64,000 nucleotides of DNA from Enhydrobacter aerosaccus. Its GTDB lineage: Bacteria > Pseudomonadota > Alphaproteobacteria > Reyranellales > Reyranellaceae. The stretch spans positions 1 to 64,000 of the forward strand of contig CAIKZO010000016.1 of NCBI GenBank assembly GCA_903832005.1, read 5' to 3'. The notes under the pieces were generated by a model. It was not told the origin of the DNA, did not search any database, and saw nothing but the letters and a program-made list of their open reading frames with translations. Shown one piece after another: positions 27,794-36,575 of the stretch (the first letter of the stretch is position 1; each line of letters opens with the position of its first letter). Made by a program: the position numbers and the translations under genes.

Positions 27794-28840
27794 TCAGCTC
27801 TTCAAGATCTTCGTCACGCGGCCGTCGATGTCTTCCTTGCGCGCGTTGTACCACTTCCAGTCGGGCTGGATCAGCGTGGCCACCTTTTCCGGCGTGGTCA
27901 GCAGCTTGGTGTCGTACTTCTCGGCCAGCTTCACCTTCTTGTTGGCCGGCGAATACCACACCGCCTCGGCCAGCAGCTTCTGCACGTCGGGCCGCAGCAT
28001 GTAGTCCATGTAGGCATAGGCCAGTTGCTTGACCTTCGAGCCCGGCGTGACGCTCAACACCTGCTCGAGGGCGACCACGCCCTCGGTCGGGCTGCAGAAG
28101 TCGACCGGCTGGCGGTTGTCGCCTTCGTAACGATAGACGCCCGAATCATGGATCACGCCTTCGTTCACCTCGGCCGACAGCAGCATCTTTTCCATCTGGC
28201 CGGTGAAGTCGACCAGCTTGATCGGCTTCAACAGCTCGAGCGCCTTGTAGGCGGCATCGAGATCCTGCAGGCCCTTGCCATAGACCTTGCCCAGCATCAT
28301 CAGGTGGCACTGGCCGAGGCTGTTGACCGGGATGAGATAGCTGCCGCGGGCGCCCGCGAGCTTGGGATCGGCGAGGTCCTTCCACGACTTGGGCGGGGTG
28401 ATGCCCTTGTCGGTGCGGTAGCCCAGGCCGATCGCGGAGGTGAAGATGGTGACGCCCACGATCTTGTCGGACACCGCATAGGGATAGACATCGGCGACGT
28501 TGGGCACGTCCTTGACGCTGACCTTGTCCATGACCAGCCCCTCGGTGAAGCAGTTCCACTGCTCGTTCGAGTTGGTCTGCAGCACGTCGTAGAGCGGATC
28601 GTTCTTGGAACTGGCCTGCAGCTTCGGCACATAAGGGAAGGCCTGGTCGGCCGACACCGTGCACTTGAACTCCTTCTCGAAGGCCGGCAGCACCGTGGCC
28701 TTCATGATATCGCCCCACTTGCCGCCCCAGGTCGTGATCTTGAGCGTCGAGGCCTGCGCATGAAGGATCGTCGGCGCGCCGAGTGTCGTGGCGGCGGCCA
28801 GGCCGGTACCTGCGCGGAGAATTGAGCGACGTGAAATCAT
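27794..28840 (-). CDS. ABC transporter substrate-binding protein (spermidine/putrescine type)
   Basis: A 348-residue periplasmic binding protein. A twin-arginine-like signal ([11 protein letters not shown], ending near ILHAQA) precedes [14 protein letters not shown], the usual start of the PotD/iron-type fold. It also has [20 protein letters not shown], a hallmark of this family. Acidic residues that coordinate polyamine amines are not obvious, so the ligand may be another cation or an organic amide. It lies 18 bases downstream of the second permease and two bases from the ATPase. Confidence 0.9.
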   Translation of the reverse strand: MISRRSILRAGTGLAAATTLGAPTILHAQASTLKITTWGGKWGDIMKATVLPAFEKEFKCTVSADQAFPYVPKLQASSKNDPLYDVLQTNSNEQWNCFTEGLVMDKVSVKDVPNVADVYPYAVSDKIVGVTIFTSAIGLGYRTDKGITPPKSWKDLADPKLAGARGSYLIPVNSLGQCHLMMLGKVYGKGLQDLDAAYKALELLKPIKLVDFTGQMEKMLLSAEVNEGVIHDSGVYRYEGDNRQPVDFCSPTEGVVALEQVLSVTPGSKVKQLAYAYMDYMLRPDVQKLLAEAVWYSPANKKVKLAEKYDTKLLTTPEKVATLIQPDWKWYNARKEDIDGRVTKILKS

Positions 28841-28858
28841 GGACCCCTCCTTGAGTTC

Positions 28859-29689
28859 CTAGAGCTTAACGTAAGCCTTGAGGCCGATCAGCCTCTCCAG
28901 CACCAGCACCACGGCTATTGCCAGCAAGATCGAGACCATCGAGGCGGCCGCAATGGCGCCGTCGAGGTCGAATTTCATGTAGTTGAACAGCACCACCGGC
29001 AAAGTCTCGCCCTTAGGCACGACCAGGAACAGCGACACCGGGAACTGATCGAACGAGACGATGAAGGCAAAGACGCCGCCCGCGAACACACCGGGGCGGA
29101 TCAGCGGCAACGTGACCTCGAAGAAGACGCGCGTCGGGCTGGCACCCAGCACGGCGGCGGCCTCCTCGATGCGGCGATCGAAATTGTGCAGGACCGCCAG
29201 CGTCGTTCGCAAGACGTACGGCACAGCGACCAGGGTATGCGCCATGATCAGGCCCCAGACCGGCCGGCCGATGCCGACCAGCAGGTAGGACTGGAACAGC
29301 GCGAGGCCGGTCAGGATCGCCGGCAGCATCAGCGGCGACATGAAGAAGGCCGTGAGGAACGACCGGCCCGGCAGGTTGCCGCGCGCCAGCGCCAGCGCAC
29401 AGGCGCCGCCGATCAGGACCGCCAGCACCAGCACACAGCCCGCCACCCAGAGCGACAACCACAGCGCGTTCATGAAGTCGCTGCTGGAGAAGAACTTGTC
29501 GAACCAACGCAGGCTGATGCCGACCGGCGGGAAGGAGATGTACGGCATCGGGTTGAAGGCGAATACCAGCACGATAGCGATCGGCAGCAGCAGGAACGCC
29601 AGCAGCACGAGGTTCAGCCCGATATAGGCCGCTCGGCCGGCGTCGAACGGAACGCGATTGGGAGAAAGACGGGCGGGCGTCGTGCTCAT
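28859..29689 (-). CDS. ABC transporter permease (PotC type)
   Basis: A 276-residue inner-membrane permease with six hydrophobic helices. The EAA loop that contacts the ATPase is EEAAAVLGASPTRVFFEVTLPLIRPG-like, around residues 165-190. The N-terminus MSTTPARLSPNRVPF is cytoplasmic. The frame runs open upstream through the other permease gene, but the ATG at 29689 overlaps that gene's stop by four bases and gives the normal size. Second permease of the transporter. Confidence 0.9.
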   Translation of the reverse strand: MSTTPARLSPNRVPFDAGRAAYIGLNLVLLAFLLLPIAIVLVFAFNPMPYISFPPVGISLRWFDKFFSSSDFMNALWLSLWVAGCVLVLAVLIGGACALALARGNLPGRSFLTAFFMSPLMLPAILTGLALFQSYLLVGIGRPVWGLIMAHTLVAVPYVLRTTLAVLHNFDRRIEEAAAVLGASPTRVFFEVTLPLIRPGVFAGGVFAFIVSFDQFPVSLFLVVPKGETLPVVLFNYMKFDLDGAIAAASMVSILLAIAVVLVLERLIGLKAYVKL

Positions 29690-30606
29690 GCCAGCCCCTT
29701 CTCGCCCGTGAGCCGCGTCAGGATCTTGTTGTAGGCGATCACGATGATGAGGCAGACGACCAGCAGGATCATGCCCAGCGCACCCGCGAAATTCGGGTTG
29801 AAGCTGGTGCCGACCTGCTGGGCGATCAGCATCGGCAGGGTCAGCACATCGTTGCCGCCCATCAGCGAGGGCGTGACGTAAGCGCTGATCGACAGGGCGA
29901 ACACCAGCAGCGAGCCCGCCAGCACGCCCGGCAGGCTGAGCGGCAGGGTGACTTCGACGAACGCCCTGATGCGGCCCGCGCCCAGGCTGCGCGCGGCCTG
30001 CTCCAGCCGCTCGTCGATGCGGCCGATCACGCCGGTCAAGGTCAGCACCATGAAGGGCACGTAGATATGGACCAACGCCACCACGGTGCCGAACTCGTTG
30101 TACATCAGCGGCAGCGGCTTGCTGATCAGGCCCCACGACATCAGGGTCGTGTTGATCACGCCCTTGTCCTGCAGGATCGTCATCCAGGCGAAGGTGCGCA
30201 CGACGATGCCGGTGAGCAGCGGCGCGATCACCGCCATCAGCACCAGCACGTGGCCCAATCGCGACTGCATGCGCGCCATCCAGTGCGCCAGCGGATAGCC
30301 GATCAGCAGCGAGATCACCGTCGTGATGAAGCCGATCTTGAGCGTCGCCCACAGCGCATCGTGGAAGATGTCGGCATCGTCGACGATGAAGCGCATGTAG
30401 TGGCGCGTCGTCAGGAAGGCGTTGGGATTGGTGACGGGATTGCCCGAGTACACCGACATCACCGCCATCACGCTGAACGGCAGCACGAAGAACAACACGA
30501 ACAGCAGCAGAGCCGGGGCAATCAGCCAGGCGATCGGAGACGGACGAAGAGCGGCGGGAGCAGGCATCGGTTCCGTATCGTGGCGCAGGATCATGCTTCG
30601 GTCCAC
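29686..30606 (-). CDS. ABC transporter permease (PotB type)
   Basis: A 306-residue inner-membrane permease, first gene of the six-gene leftward operon (two permeases, binding protein, ATPase, AroM, FAD monooxygenase). Six hydrophobic helices are visible. The EAA loop is EQAARSLGAGRIRAFVEVTL in the second half. In-frame ATGs at 30594 and 30567 could also serve as starts; the latter would remove a charged 13-residue extension. It is divergent from the MFS gene with about 40 bases between. Confidence 0.88.
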   Translation of the reverse strand: MDRSMILRHDTEPMPAPAALRPSPIAWLIAPALLLFVLFFVLPFSVMAVMSVYSGNPVTNPNAFLTTRHYMRFIVDDADIFHDALWATLKIGFITTVISLLIGYPLAHWMARMQSRLGHVLVLMAVIAPLLTGIVVRTFAWMTILQDKGVINTTLMSWGLISKPLPLMYNEFGTVVALVHIYVPFMVLTLTGVIGRIDERLEQAARSLGAGRIRAFVEVTLPLSLPGVLAGSLLVFALSISAYVTPSLMGGNDVLTLPMLIAQQVGTSFNPNFAGALGMILLVVCLIIVIAYNKILTRLTGEKGLA

Positions 30607-30648
30607 GCCGAAGGACAGCGGCGAATTCGCGTGCTACGGATTTTTCAA

Positions 30649-31857
30649 ATGGCATCAAAATTGCCACTGCTTCTGCTGCTGATCGCCATCACCTGCCTCA
30701 GCCAGTTCTATCGCGTGTCGAACAGCGTCATCGCGCCCGATCTCGTGCGTGATCTGCACCTCAGTCCGCGCGAGCTGGGCTGGGCGGGCAGTGTGTTCTT
30801 CTTCGCGCTGTTCGCGGTGCAGCTTCCGGTCGGCTTGTGGTTCGACCGCTTCGGCGCCCGTCGCACCGTGTCGACGATCTCGCTGCTGGCCGCCGCCGGC
30901 GCGGTGTGGACCGCGCACGCGACCGACGCCACCGGCCTGATCGTCGGCCGCGTGATCATGGGACTGGGCTGTGCCGCCTCCTTCATGTCGGTGGTCTTCC
31001 TGTGCGCGCGCTGGTTCGCGCAGGCCCGGCTCGCGACCGCGCTGTCGTGGGTCTTCGCCGGCTCCAACCTCGGCACCCTGGCTGGCGCCACGCCGCTCGC
31101 CTGGATCGCCGCGACCGTGGGCTGGCGCAACGGCTTCCTGGGCCTCGCGGTCGTCACCGTTGCCATCACGGCGCTCTTCTACATCGTCGTGCGCGACCGG
31201 CCGCCGGGCTCGGCACTGCCCGCGACCCATCGCGAATCGCTGCGCGACGTCTTCCGTGGCCTGTGGCAGGTCTGGCGCACCAAGGGACTGCTGCCGCTGC
31301 TGTCGATGCACTTCTTCGCCTACGCCACCATGCTCACGATTCTCGGCATCTGGGGCGGCCCCTATCTCTTCGACGTGCACAAACTCGACGGCGTGCAGCG
31401 TGGCAACGTGCTGCTGGCGATGGGTGTGGCGCAGACGCTTGGCATCCTGTCGTACGGCCCGATGGATCGCGTGCTGCGCTCGCGCAAGAAGGTCGTGTTC
31501 GGCGGCGCGCTGATCTCCGCCTTCTTCCTGGGCGCGCTCGGCCTCGCCGCACACCCGCCGCTGTGGCTCGCCGTCACCTTGCTGATCGGCGCCTGCTACT
31601 TCTGCGCCTTCGGCACCGTGATCGTGGCCCAGGGCCGCACGCTCTTTCCCGATCGGCTGGGCGGCCGCGCCGTCACCACCGTGAACCTGGCGCAATGTCT
31701 CGGGCTCACCGTACTGCCCGCCGTGACCGGCTATATCGTCGAGGGCTTCGGCGCGGGCGACACGGCCTATCGCCTGGTCTTCGCCACGCTCGCGGGCGGC
31801 CTGCTGCTCGGCCTCATTCCCTACTCGCGCTCACCGGACAACGCTTCCGTCCGATAG
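30649..31857 (+). CDS. MFS transporter
   Basis: A 402-residue major facilitator permease with twelve hydrophobic helices. The start MASKLPLLLLLIAITCLSQF begins inside helix I, and the loop 2-3 motif GLWFDRFGARRT matches the MFS signature G-x3-D-R/K-x-G-R-R. The frame is open far upstream within the permease gene on the other strand, which I discard. The substrate is unknown. Its position back to back with the ABC/AroM operon suggests it could export a product or import a related compound. Confidence 0.9.
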   Translation: MASKLPLLLLLIAITCLSQFYRVSNSVIAPDLVRDLHLSPRELGWAGSVFFFALFAVQLPVGLWFDRFGARRTVSTISLLAAAGAVWTAHATDATGLIVGRVIMGLGCAASFMSVVFLCARWFAQARLATALSWVFAGSNLGTLAGATPLAWIAATVGWRNGFLGLAVVTVAITALFYIVVRDRPPGSALPATHRESLRDVFRGLWQVWRTKGLLPLLSMHFFAYATMLTILGIWGGPYLFDVHKLDGVQRGNVLLAMGVAQTLGILSYGPMDRVLRSRKKVVFGGALISAFFLGALGLAAHPPLWLAVTLLIGACYFCAFGTVIVAQGRTLFPDRLGGRAVTTVNLAQCLGLTVLPAVTGYIVEGFGAGDTAYRLVFATLAGGLLLGLIPYSRSPDNASVR

Positions 31858-31866
31858 GCACGGATC

Positions 31867-32310
31867 TCAGTTCCGTTGATACATCGCCATCAGCGTGCCG
31901 GTCATGCTGGCGATGAGCTTTCTGCCCGACGCGTCGATCGCAAAGGCCTTGGCCTCACAAACCGTGATCGTGCGGCCGGGCTTCACGACGAACGCCTCGA
32001 ACGCGAAGCGATCGCCCTTGGCAGGCGCCAACAGGTTCGTCTTGAACTCGACGGTCAGGACATCGGCCTCGGCGGGCATCAGCGAGTAAGCGGCGTATCC
32101 GCAGGCCGAATCGAGCGCGGTCGTGATGATGCCGGCGTGGATGAAGCCGTGCTGCTGCGTGTAGGCAAGGGAGTAAGGCATGGCGAATTCGATCTCGCCC
32201 GCCTCCAGGCGAACGATGGTGATGCCGAGCGTCGCCATCGCCGTCTGGCGCGCGAAGCTTGCGCGCACGCGGCTGTCGAAGTTCGGGTCCTTCGGTTCGA
32301 AGTGGGGCAT
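31867..32310 (-). CDS. PaaI-type thioesterase (hotdog fold)
   Basis: A 147-residue hotdog-fold acyl-CoA thioesterase. The catalytic region is QQHGFIHAGIITTALDSACGYAA, where HGFIHAG replaces the usual HGG and the Asp in ALDSAC sits on the long helix. Strands with VEFKTNLLAPAKGD follow. I start at the ATG at 32310, which has GGAGGA seven bases upstream; an earlier ATG at 32331 lacks one. It probably hydrolyses aryl- or acyl-CoA esters. It is convergent with the MFS gene. Confidence 0.87.
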   Translation of the reverse strand: MPHFEPKDPNFDSRVRASFARQTAMATLGITIVRLEAGEIEFAMPYSLAYTQQHGFIHAGIITTALDSACGYAAYSLMPAEADVLTVEFKTNLLAPAKGDRFAFEAFVVKPGRTITVCEAKAFAIDASGRKLIASMTGTLMAMYQRN

Positions 32311-32365
32311 CGTCGTTCCTCCAATCATCATCTTGGGCCTCGGAGCCCAATCTCTAACCCATTAG

Positions 32366-32384
32366 TGCCAAAATGAATTTGGCA
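32366..32384. promoter_or_regulatory. short inverted repeat, candidate operator
   Basis: TGCCAAA, five bases, TTTGGCA. This is a perfect dyad in the AT-rich gap between the divergent thioesterase and unknown gene. It is operator-like by position; no regulator gene is adjacent. Confidence 0.35.
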
Positions 32385-32451
32385 TTTGTTCTTGTATTGT
32401 TCTCTCTCTGTGGCGGTGATACGAGTCCGGCCCCCAACGAACGGAGGCGTC

Positions 32452-32871
32452 ATGGACAGCATCACCTTCCTGCCCCCTCGCGATGGCTCCGACGACGAGG
32501 TCGCCTTCGCCCTCTCCGACCTGACGCCGGGACTCGTTCAATGGGTGACGCTGCTCGACACGATCAACCCCGAACATCATGGGCTGGGCGCGCTCGAGAT
32601 CGCCGAAGTCGAAGCGTGCTGCATCTGGACGACAACAGATTTCGAATCGGCGGACTTCGTCGTCCGCACGCACGACGGCCGACGCTTCCATCTGCAGGGC
32701 TCGGTCGATGCCGACAATGGTCCCGACATCGTGGCGACGTCGGTCCGACAGATGGAGATGGGCCGGCGCCTGCCATTCCCCACGATCAAGGACGACGTCA
32801 CGACGCACTGGAGCCACGAGACCACTTCGTTCAACGCGGAACTCGCCCGGCTGAGGCCGTACGCCGCCTAG
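32452..32871 (+). CDS. hypothetical protein
   Basis: A 139-residue soluble acidic protein that I do not recognise. It begins MDSITFLPPRDGSDDEVAFA and has no signal peptide or membrane segment. The middle alternates strands and short acidic loops, and a probable helix closes the protein. The ATG at 32452 follows ACGGAGG with good spacing; the frame is open 66 bases further up but that extension lacks a ribosome site. Composition is like the surrounding genes, unlike the stretch that follows. Confidence 0.65.
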   Translation: MDSITFLPPRDGSDDEVAFALSDLTPGLVQWVTLLDTINPEHHGLGALEIAEVEACCIWTTTDFESADFVVRTHDGRRFHLQGSVDADNGPDIVATSVRQMEMGRRLPFPTIKDDVTTHWSHETTSFNAELARLRPYAA

Positions 32872-32931
32872 CGCCAGTCACGTTCGGACCTCCCGTTAAA
32901 CAAACGAAAATTTGACGGGACAGCTCTGTCT

Positions 32932-33364
32932 TCACAGCTCACAGGGAAAAGGCGACGGCTTCCAGTACTTGGTCATCCTGCAGGACTTGACCTTGAAAGC
33001 CTCCCACTCGTGGAGCAACGGCAGAATCCTGGAGCGATCGGTGCGTAAGACGTGTAGCAAGTATACTGTCCTTTCCAGCCAAGAGGGGCCTTGCCGAAAC
33101 GTCTCCATGTCACCTGCGGGGAAATCGGCAAGAGTCTTCAACGTCGCTTCCGAGAGAACTTCTTCTGCCAGATCGAAGCGTGCGATAGAAGGCGTCCGGA
33201 TTGTTGAACAGCGCATCCTGCTTGGATGCGATGAAACGGTTCAGTTCGCTTTCGACACGCGTGTCGTTGGCGATTTTTTCCTCGCGTGCGACCCGGGGAT
33301 CGGGCGGCGGCAGAGGCGGAACGGGCTGGAGCATCGGCCCGTCCGGAATGATGAATTCTCCCAT
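32932..33364 (-). pseudogene. frameshifted hypothetical gene in a lower-GC patch
   Basis: Two overlapping reading frames join into one sensible protein of about 143 residues. The first begins MGEFIIPDGP at 33364 and runs to NNPDAFYRT. The second continues in another frame from FDLAEEVLSEATLKTL to the stop at 32932. The shift is one base, near 33175-33185. The joined product starts with a Pro-rich segment and continues as charged helices; I do not recognise it. No strong ribosome site precedes the ATG. The surrounding DNA (about 32880-33490) is visibly less GC-rich, as for acquired DNA. A sequencing error would make it an intact gene. Confidence 0.5.
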
Positions 33365-33498
33365 GCGCTGGAAAATAAGCGCGTCCGCGAGAATCCTGCA
33401 TTACGGTCGTTATATCTACTATATCGTTAGCCCGCTTGAAACGGACGACCTTCGAATCCCTTTGACTTAACCTCCCAGAGGGGTCGCGCCGGACAAAA

Positions 33499-33951
33499 TC
33501 ACGGCCGGACGATCGTGTAGCCCTTCTCGCTGAGGTCGATCAGCTCGACGACGCCCGCCGGCACGACCTTGGAGCCGGCAAAGAGCGGGATGTCGCTCAC
33601 CTTCTTGTTCTCGCGATGCGCCATGCCGTCCAGCGTGTTGCCGCACACTTCCAGCGTGAGATTGGGCAGGCTCTCGGTCACGGACTTGAGGCGCTCCAGC
33701 ACCGGCGATTTGTCGGTGCGCATCATGTTGACCCCGCCGTTGAAGGCCACGACCTTGATCTCGACCTCCTCGCCCTTCTCCGAATAGTAGCGCGAGACGT
33801 TGGCGGCATTGTTCAGCACGGTGGTCATCTTCTCCGGCGACTCGTCGCTGATCTGCAGGGCCAGGCGATGGACCTTGTCCTTGTCGGCAGCGAAGGACGG
33901 GCCGGCCGCGAGCGCGAGCAGCAGGGCGAGAGCGATTGCACGGAACTTCAT
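33499..33951 (-). CDS. exported DsrE-family protein
   Basis: A 150-residue periplasmic protein with a Sec signal peptide (MKFRAIALALLLALAAGPSFA) and a DsrE/F-like alpha-beta fold: VHRLALQISDESPEKM, then EIKVVAFNGGVNMM, then a Cys in LEVCGNTLDG. DsrE-type proteins carry or transfer sulfane sulfur, and exported versions are common at the ends of sox operons. The single Cys near residue 107 is the likely sulfur carrier. It starts 12 bases after soxB, so it is in the sox operon. Confidence 0.85.
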   Translation of the reverse strand: MKFRAIALALLLALAAGPSFAADKDKVHRLALQISDESPEKMTTVLNNAANVSRYYSEKGEEVEIKVVAFNGGVNMMRTDKSPVLERLKSVTESLPNLTLEVCGNTLDGMAHRENKKVSDIPLFAGSKVVPAGVVELIDLSEKGYTIVRP

Positions 33952-33962
33952 GGAGTCTTCTC

Positions 33963-35669
33963 CTATCCCGGCGTGACGCCGGCCGGGTCTGCGTTCAATA
34001 CCTTGACGTGGCGGTTGGGCTCCAGCCGCACGGTCTTCACGTTTTGCAGGTACTTGGCGACCACATCGTAGACCGCCGGCCCCTCGGTACCTTCGTTGAC
34101 CGAGGCCCAGCCACTCACGGTGTAGGTCTTCGCCGCATCGATCTTCTCGCCCGTCCTGAGCAGGGTCATGTCGGAGATGCGCTGGCCCACCTTCGCGGTG
34201 ACGTCGAGCGTGTAGGCGAGGCCGCCCGCGCGAACCATGTCGCCGCCCTGCTGGTAGTAGGGATCGGGATTGAAGAGATTGTCGGCCACGTCCTCCAGTA
34301 CGTCCTTCAAGGCCGCGCCGGTCATCTGATTGCGATAGGCCGCGGGATAGGTGATGGCGGTCTGGTTGAAGAGATCGTCGCCGGTGATCTCCTGGCCCGG
34401 CAGCAGGCTCGCGCCCCAGCGGAAGCCGGGCGACAGAGCGATCTCCGCGTCGCGCTCGGCCAGCAGCGCCTGGCAGATCAGGTCGTCGAAGGTGCCGTTG
34501 AAGTTGCCGCGGCGATAGAGCAGCGACTCGGTGCGGCCCAGCACCTTGTGCAAGGTCTCCTCGTGCGGCCCGCGGACCTCGCGGATTGTCGCCGCCATGT
34601 CGGCGTCGATCGCGATCGCGTCGGCCAGCACCGGGATCAGGCGGAAGGCGTAGTTCACGATCCGCTTGTCCGAAACCTCGAGGTCGAGGCGCGCCAGGAA
34701 TTTGCCGTGGCTGCCGGCCGCGACCAGCAAAGTGCTGCCCACCTTCGTCACGTCGGGCAAAGCATCGTGCGTATGGCCGGTCAGGATGACGTCGATGCCC
34801 GGCACGCGCGCCGCCAGCTTGCGGTCGACATCGAAGCCGTTGTGGCTCAGCAGCACGACCAGATCGACGCCCTCCGCGCGGACCTTGGCGACGTTGGCCT
34901 TGAGCTTGTCTTCCTCGATGCCGAAAGACCAGTCGGGGATCATGTAGCGCGGGTTGGCGACCGGCGTGTAGGGGAACGCCTGACCGATCACGCCCACTCT
35001 CAAACCGCCGCGTTCGGTCACGCTGTAGGGCTTGAACACCGGGTCGCCCCAGGTCACGTCTTTCACGTTGCCGGCGAGGAACGGGAACTTCAGCTGCTTG
35101 ATCAACTCCTGGACGCGCTCGGCGCCGTAGGTGAATTCCCAGTGCGCGGTCATGGCGTCGACGCCCAGCGCGTTCATGACCTTGACCATGTCGGCGCCCT
35201 TGGACTGCAGCGACGTGTAGCTGCCCTGCCAGGTGTCGCCGCCGTCGAGCAGCAGCACCTTGCCCGGCCGCTCGGCACGGATCGCCTTGATCAAGGTCGC
35301 CATGCGGTCGAGGCCGCCGATCTTTCCATAGGTCTTGGCCAAGGCGGCAAAATCGGTCGAGGCGAGCGCATAGGCATCGACGCTGCCGTTGCCGACCTTG
35401 AAGGCAGCCAGCAGCTTTTCGCCCACCAGATGCGGCGGCAGGCCCTTGTCTTCGCCGACGCCGATGTTGACCGACGGCTCGCGGAAATAGAGCGGCACGA
35501 GTTGGGCGTGCAGGTCGGTGAAATTGAGGAGCGTGAGCTGACCGACCGGTTTGAAGTTCAGCAGGTCGGCCTGGGTCGGACTCTTGCCCTGCGCTAACGC
35601 CGGATTGGCGACCGCGAGCGCCGCCGTCGCGCCGGCAACCTGCAAAAGCTCGCGACGGCCGAGAGTCAT
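33963..35669 (-). CDS. soxB: thiosulfohydrolase SoxB
   Basis: A 568-residue periplasmic dinuclear-manganese hydrolase that releases sulfate from the thiosulfonate carried on SoxY. A twin-arginine signal (LGRRELLQVAG) is present. Metal-site motifs of the 5'-nucleotidase superfamily follow in order: NFTDLHAQL, LDGGDTWQGS, TAHWEF, LLSHNGFD and LTGHTHD. The C-terminal substrate domain contains RRGNFNGTFDDLICQALL. Length is normal. A palindromic repeat separates it from soxZ. It is exported folded by Tat, consistent with the metal centre. Confidence 0.95.
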   Translation of the reverse strand: MTLGRRELLQVAGATAALAVANPALAQGKSPTQADLLNFKPVGQLTLLNFTDLHAQLVPLYFREPSVNIGVGEDKGLPPHLVGEKLLAAFKVGNGSVDAYALASTDFAALAKTYGKIGGLDRMATLIKAIRAERPGKVLLLDGGDTWQGSYTSLQSKGADMVKVMNALGVDAMTAHWEFTYGAERVQELIKQLKFPFLAGNVKDVTWGDPVFKPYSVTERGGLRVGVIGQAFPYTPVANPRYMIPDWSFGIEEDKLKANVAKVRAEGVDLVVLLSHNGFDVDRKLAARVPGIDVILTGHTHDALPDVTKVGSTLLVAAGSHGKFLARLDLEVSDKRIVNYAFRLIPVLADAIAIDADMAATIREVRGPHEETLHKVLGRTESLLYRRGNFNGTFDDLICQALLAERDAEIALSPGFRWGASLLPGQEITGDDLFNQTAITYPAAYRNQMTGAALKDVLEDVADNLFNPDPYYQQGGDMVRAGGLAYTLDVTAKVGQRISDMTLLRTGEKIDAAKTYTVSGWASVNEGTEGPAVYDVVAKYLQNVKTVRLEPNRHVKVLNADPAGVTPG

Positions 35670-35682
35670 ATGCTGGCCTTTC

Positions 35683-35781
35683 CGTCACCCTGAGCGAAGC
35701 GCAGCGCAGTCGAAGGGCCTTTCTTCGTCAGTCGAAGCAAAAAAGGTCCCTCCACTTCGCTTCGCTCCGGTCGGGATGACG
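35683..35781. repeat. intercistronic palindromic repeat between soxZ and soxB
   Basis: An imperfect inverted repeat of about 40-base arms. The left arm begins CGTCACCCTGAGCGAAGCG, and the right arm, read on the other strand, begins CGTCATCCCGACC. This sequence style (CACCCTGAGC...AGTCGAAGGG) is a widely scattered bacterial intergenic repeat. Inside an operon it would fold in the mRNA and may tune soxB output. Confidence 0.7.
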
Positions 35782-35784
35782 TAG

Positions 35785-36114
35785 CTACGCTACGTCAACC
35801 TTGCTCTCGGCCGTCCAGCTGTTCTTCTCGTCGTCGGTCCAGGTGAACTTGAGCGTACCGCTCTCCTCGACCTTCACGAAGAAGGACATGAAGGGATTGG
35901 CCGCGACCGCCGTGTCGAGCTTCACGTTCAGCACCGGCTTGTCATTGTAGGTGACCTTGAGCGCATTCACGATCAGACGCGGGATCACCTTGCCGGCGGC
36001 GTCCTTGCGCTGGCCGTTCTCCATCGGATGGGTGATCAGCGTCTTGACCTCGATCACCTCGCCCTTCTTGGCGGTGGTCGGTACGCGCAGGCGCGGCTTG
36101 ATGTCGTCAACCAT
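35785..36114 (-). CDS. soxZ: sulfur-carrier partner SoxZ
   Basis: A 109-residue SoxZ, the immunoglobulin-like partner of SoxY in the periplasmic SoxYZ carrier. It has the family start DIKPRLRVPTTAKKGEVIEVKT in shortened form, ITHPMENGQRKD, and the end GTLKFTWTDDEKNSW. It has no signal peptide of its own, because it is carried across the membrane with SoxY by the Tat route. It lies 10 bases after soxY. Confidence 0.95.
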   Translation of the reverse strand: MVDDIKPRLRVPTTAKKGEVIEVKTLITHPMENGQRKDAAGKVIPRLIVNALKVTYNDKPVLNVKLDTAVAANPFMSFFVKVEESGTLKFTWTDDEKNSWTAESKVDVA

Positions 36115-36124
36115 GATTTTCTCC

Positions 36125-36565
36125 TCAGCCGCCGCAGCCGCCGATGGTGACCTTGATCTCGCGGCTCACCGTGTAGAGCACGCCGTCGTTCATCTCGGCG
36201 ACCACGATCAGCTTCTCCGTCTGCGCGAGCCGCACGCGCAGCTGCACCTCGGCCTTGCCGGCGAGCGGCGTGAATTCGTAGGTCGCGACCGGCGGATTGG
36301 GATTGCCGTCGGCGGCGATATAGATCGCCTTCACGAACGAGGTCTCGCTCATCTCGCTCTCGACCGAGACGGTGATCGGCACGGCATTGCCGTTCTCCGC
36401 GATCTCCGGCGCCTTCAGCGTGACCTTGCCCTCCTTGGGCGTGCCTTTCGCCTGCGCGGCCAGCCACTCCCTGGCCTGATCGGGCGTGGCGAAAGCGTTG
36501 CGGGCGACCAGCGCGCTGGCGATTGCCGCCAGGGCCGTTCGCCGGGTCAAAGTCATGGAAGTCAT
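36125..36565 (-). CDS. soxY: sulfur carrier protein SoxY
   Basis: A 146-residue SoxY. A twin-arginine signal (TLTRRTALAAIA) leads to the mature domain. The protein ends in the flexible swinging arm GGCGG, with Cys144 carrying the substrate sulfur through the Sox cycle. An in-frame ATG three codons in (36556) is an alternative start. It forms the SoxYZ heterodimer with the next gene product and is loaded by the SoxXA protein encoded just upstream. Confidence 0.95.
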   Translation of the reverse strand: MTSMTLTRRTALAAIASALVARNAFATPDQAREWLAAQAKGTPKEGKVTLKAPEIAENGNAVPITVSVESEMSETSFVKAIYIAADGNPNPPVATYEFTPLAGKAEVQLRVRLAQTEKLIVVAEMNDGVLYTVSREIKVTIGGCGG

Positions 36566-36575
36566 CGTCAGGGCC

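Noticed and set aside
32378..32400. Possible sigma-54 promoter (TTGGCA...TTGT)
   Set aside because: The GG-N10-GC spacing is not met; only the first half resembles the consensus.
33936..35597. Long plus-strand frame opposite soxB
   Set aside because: Shadow of soxB with compositionally odd translation and no start signal.
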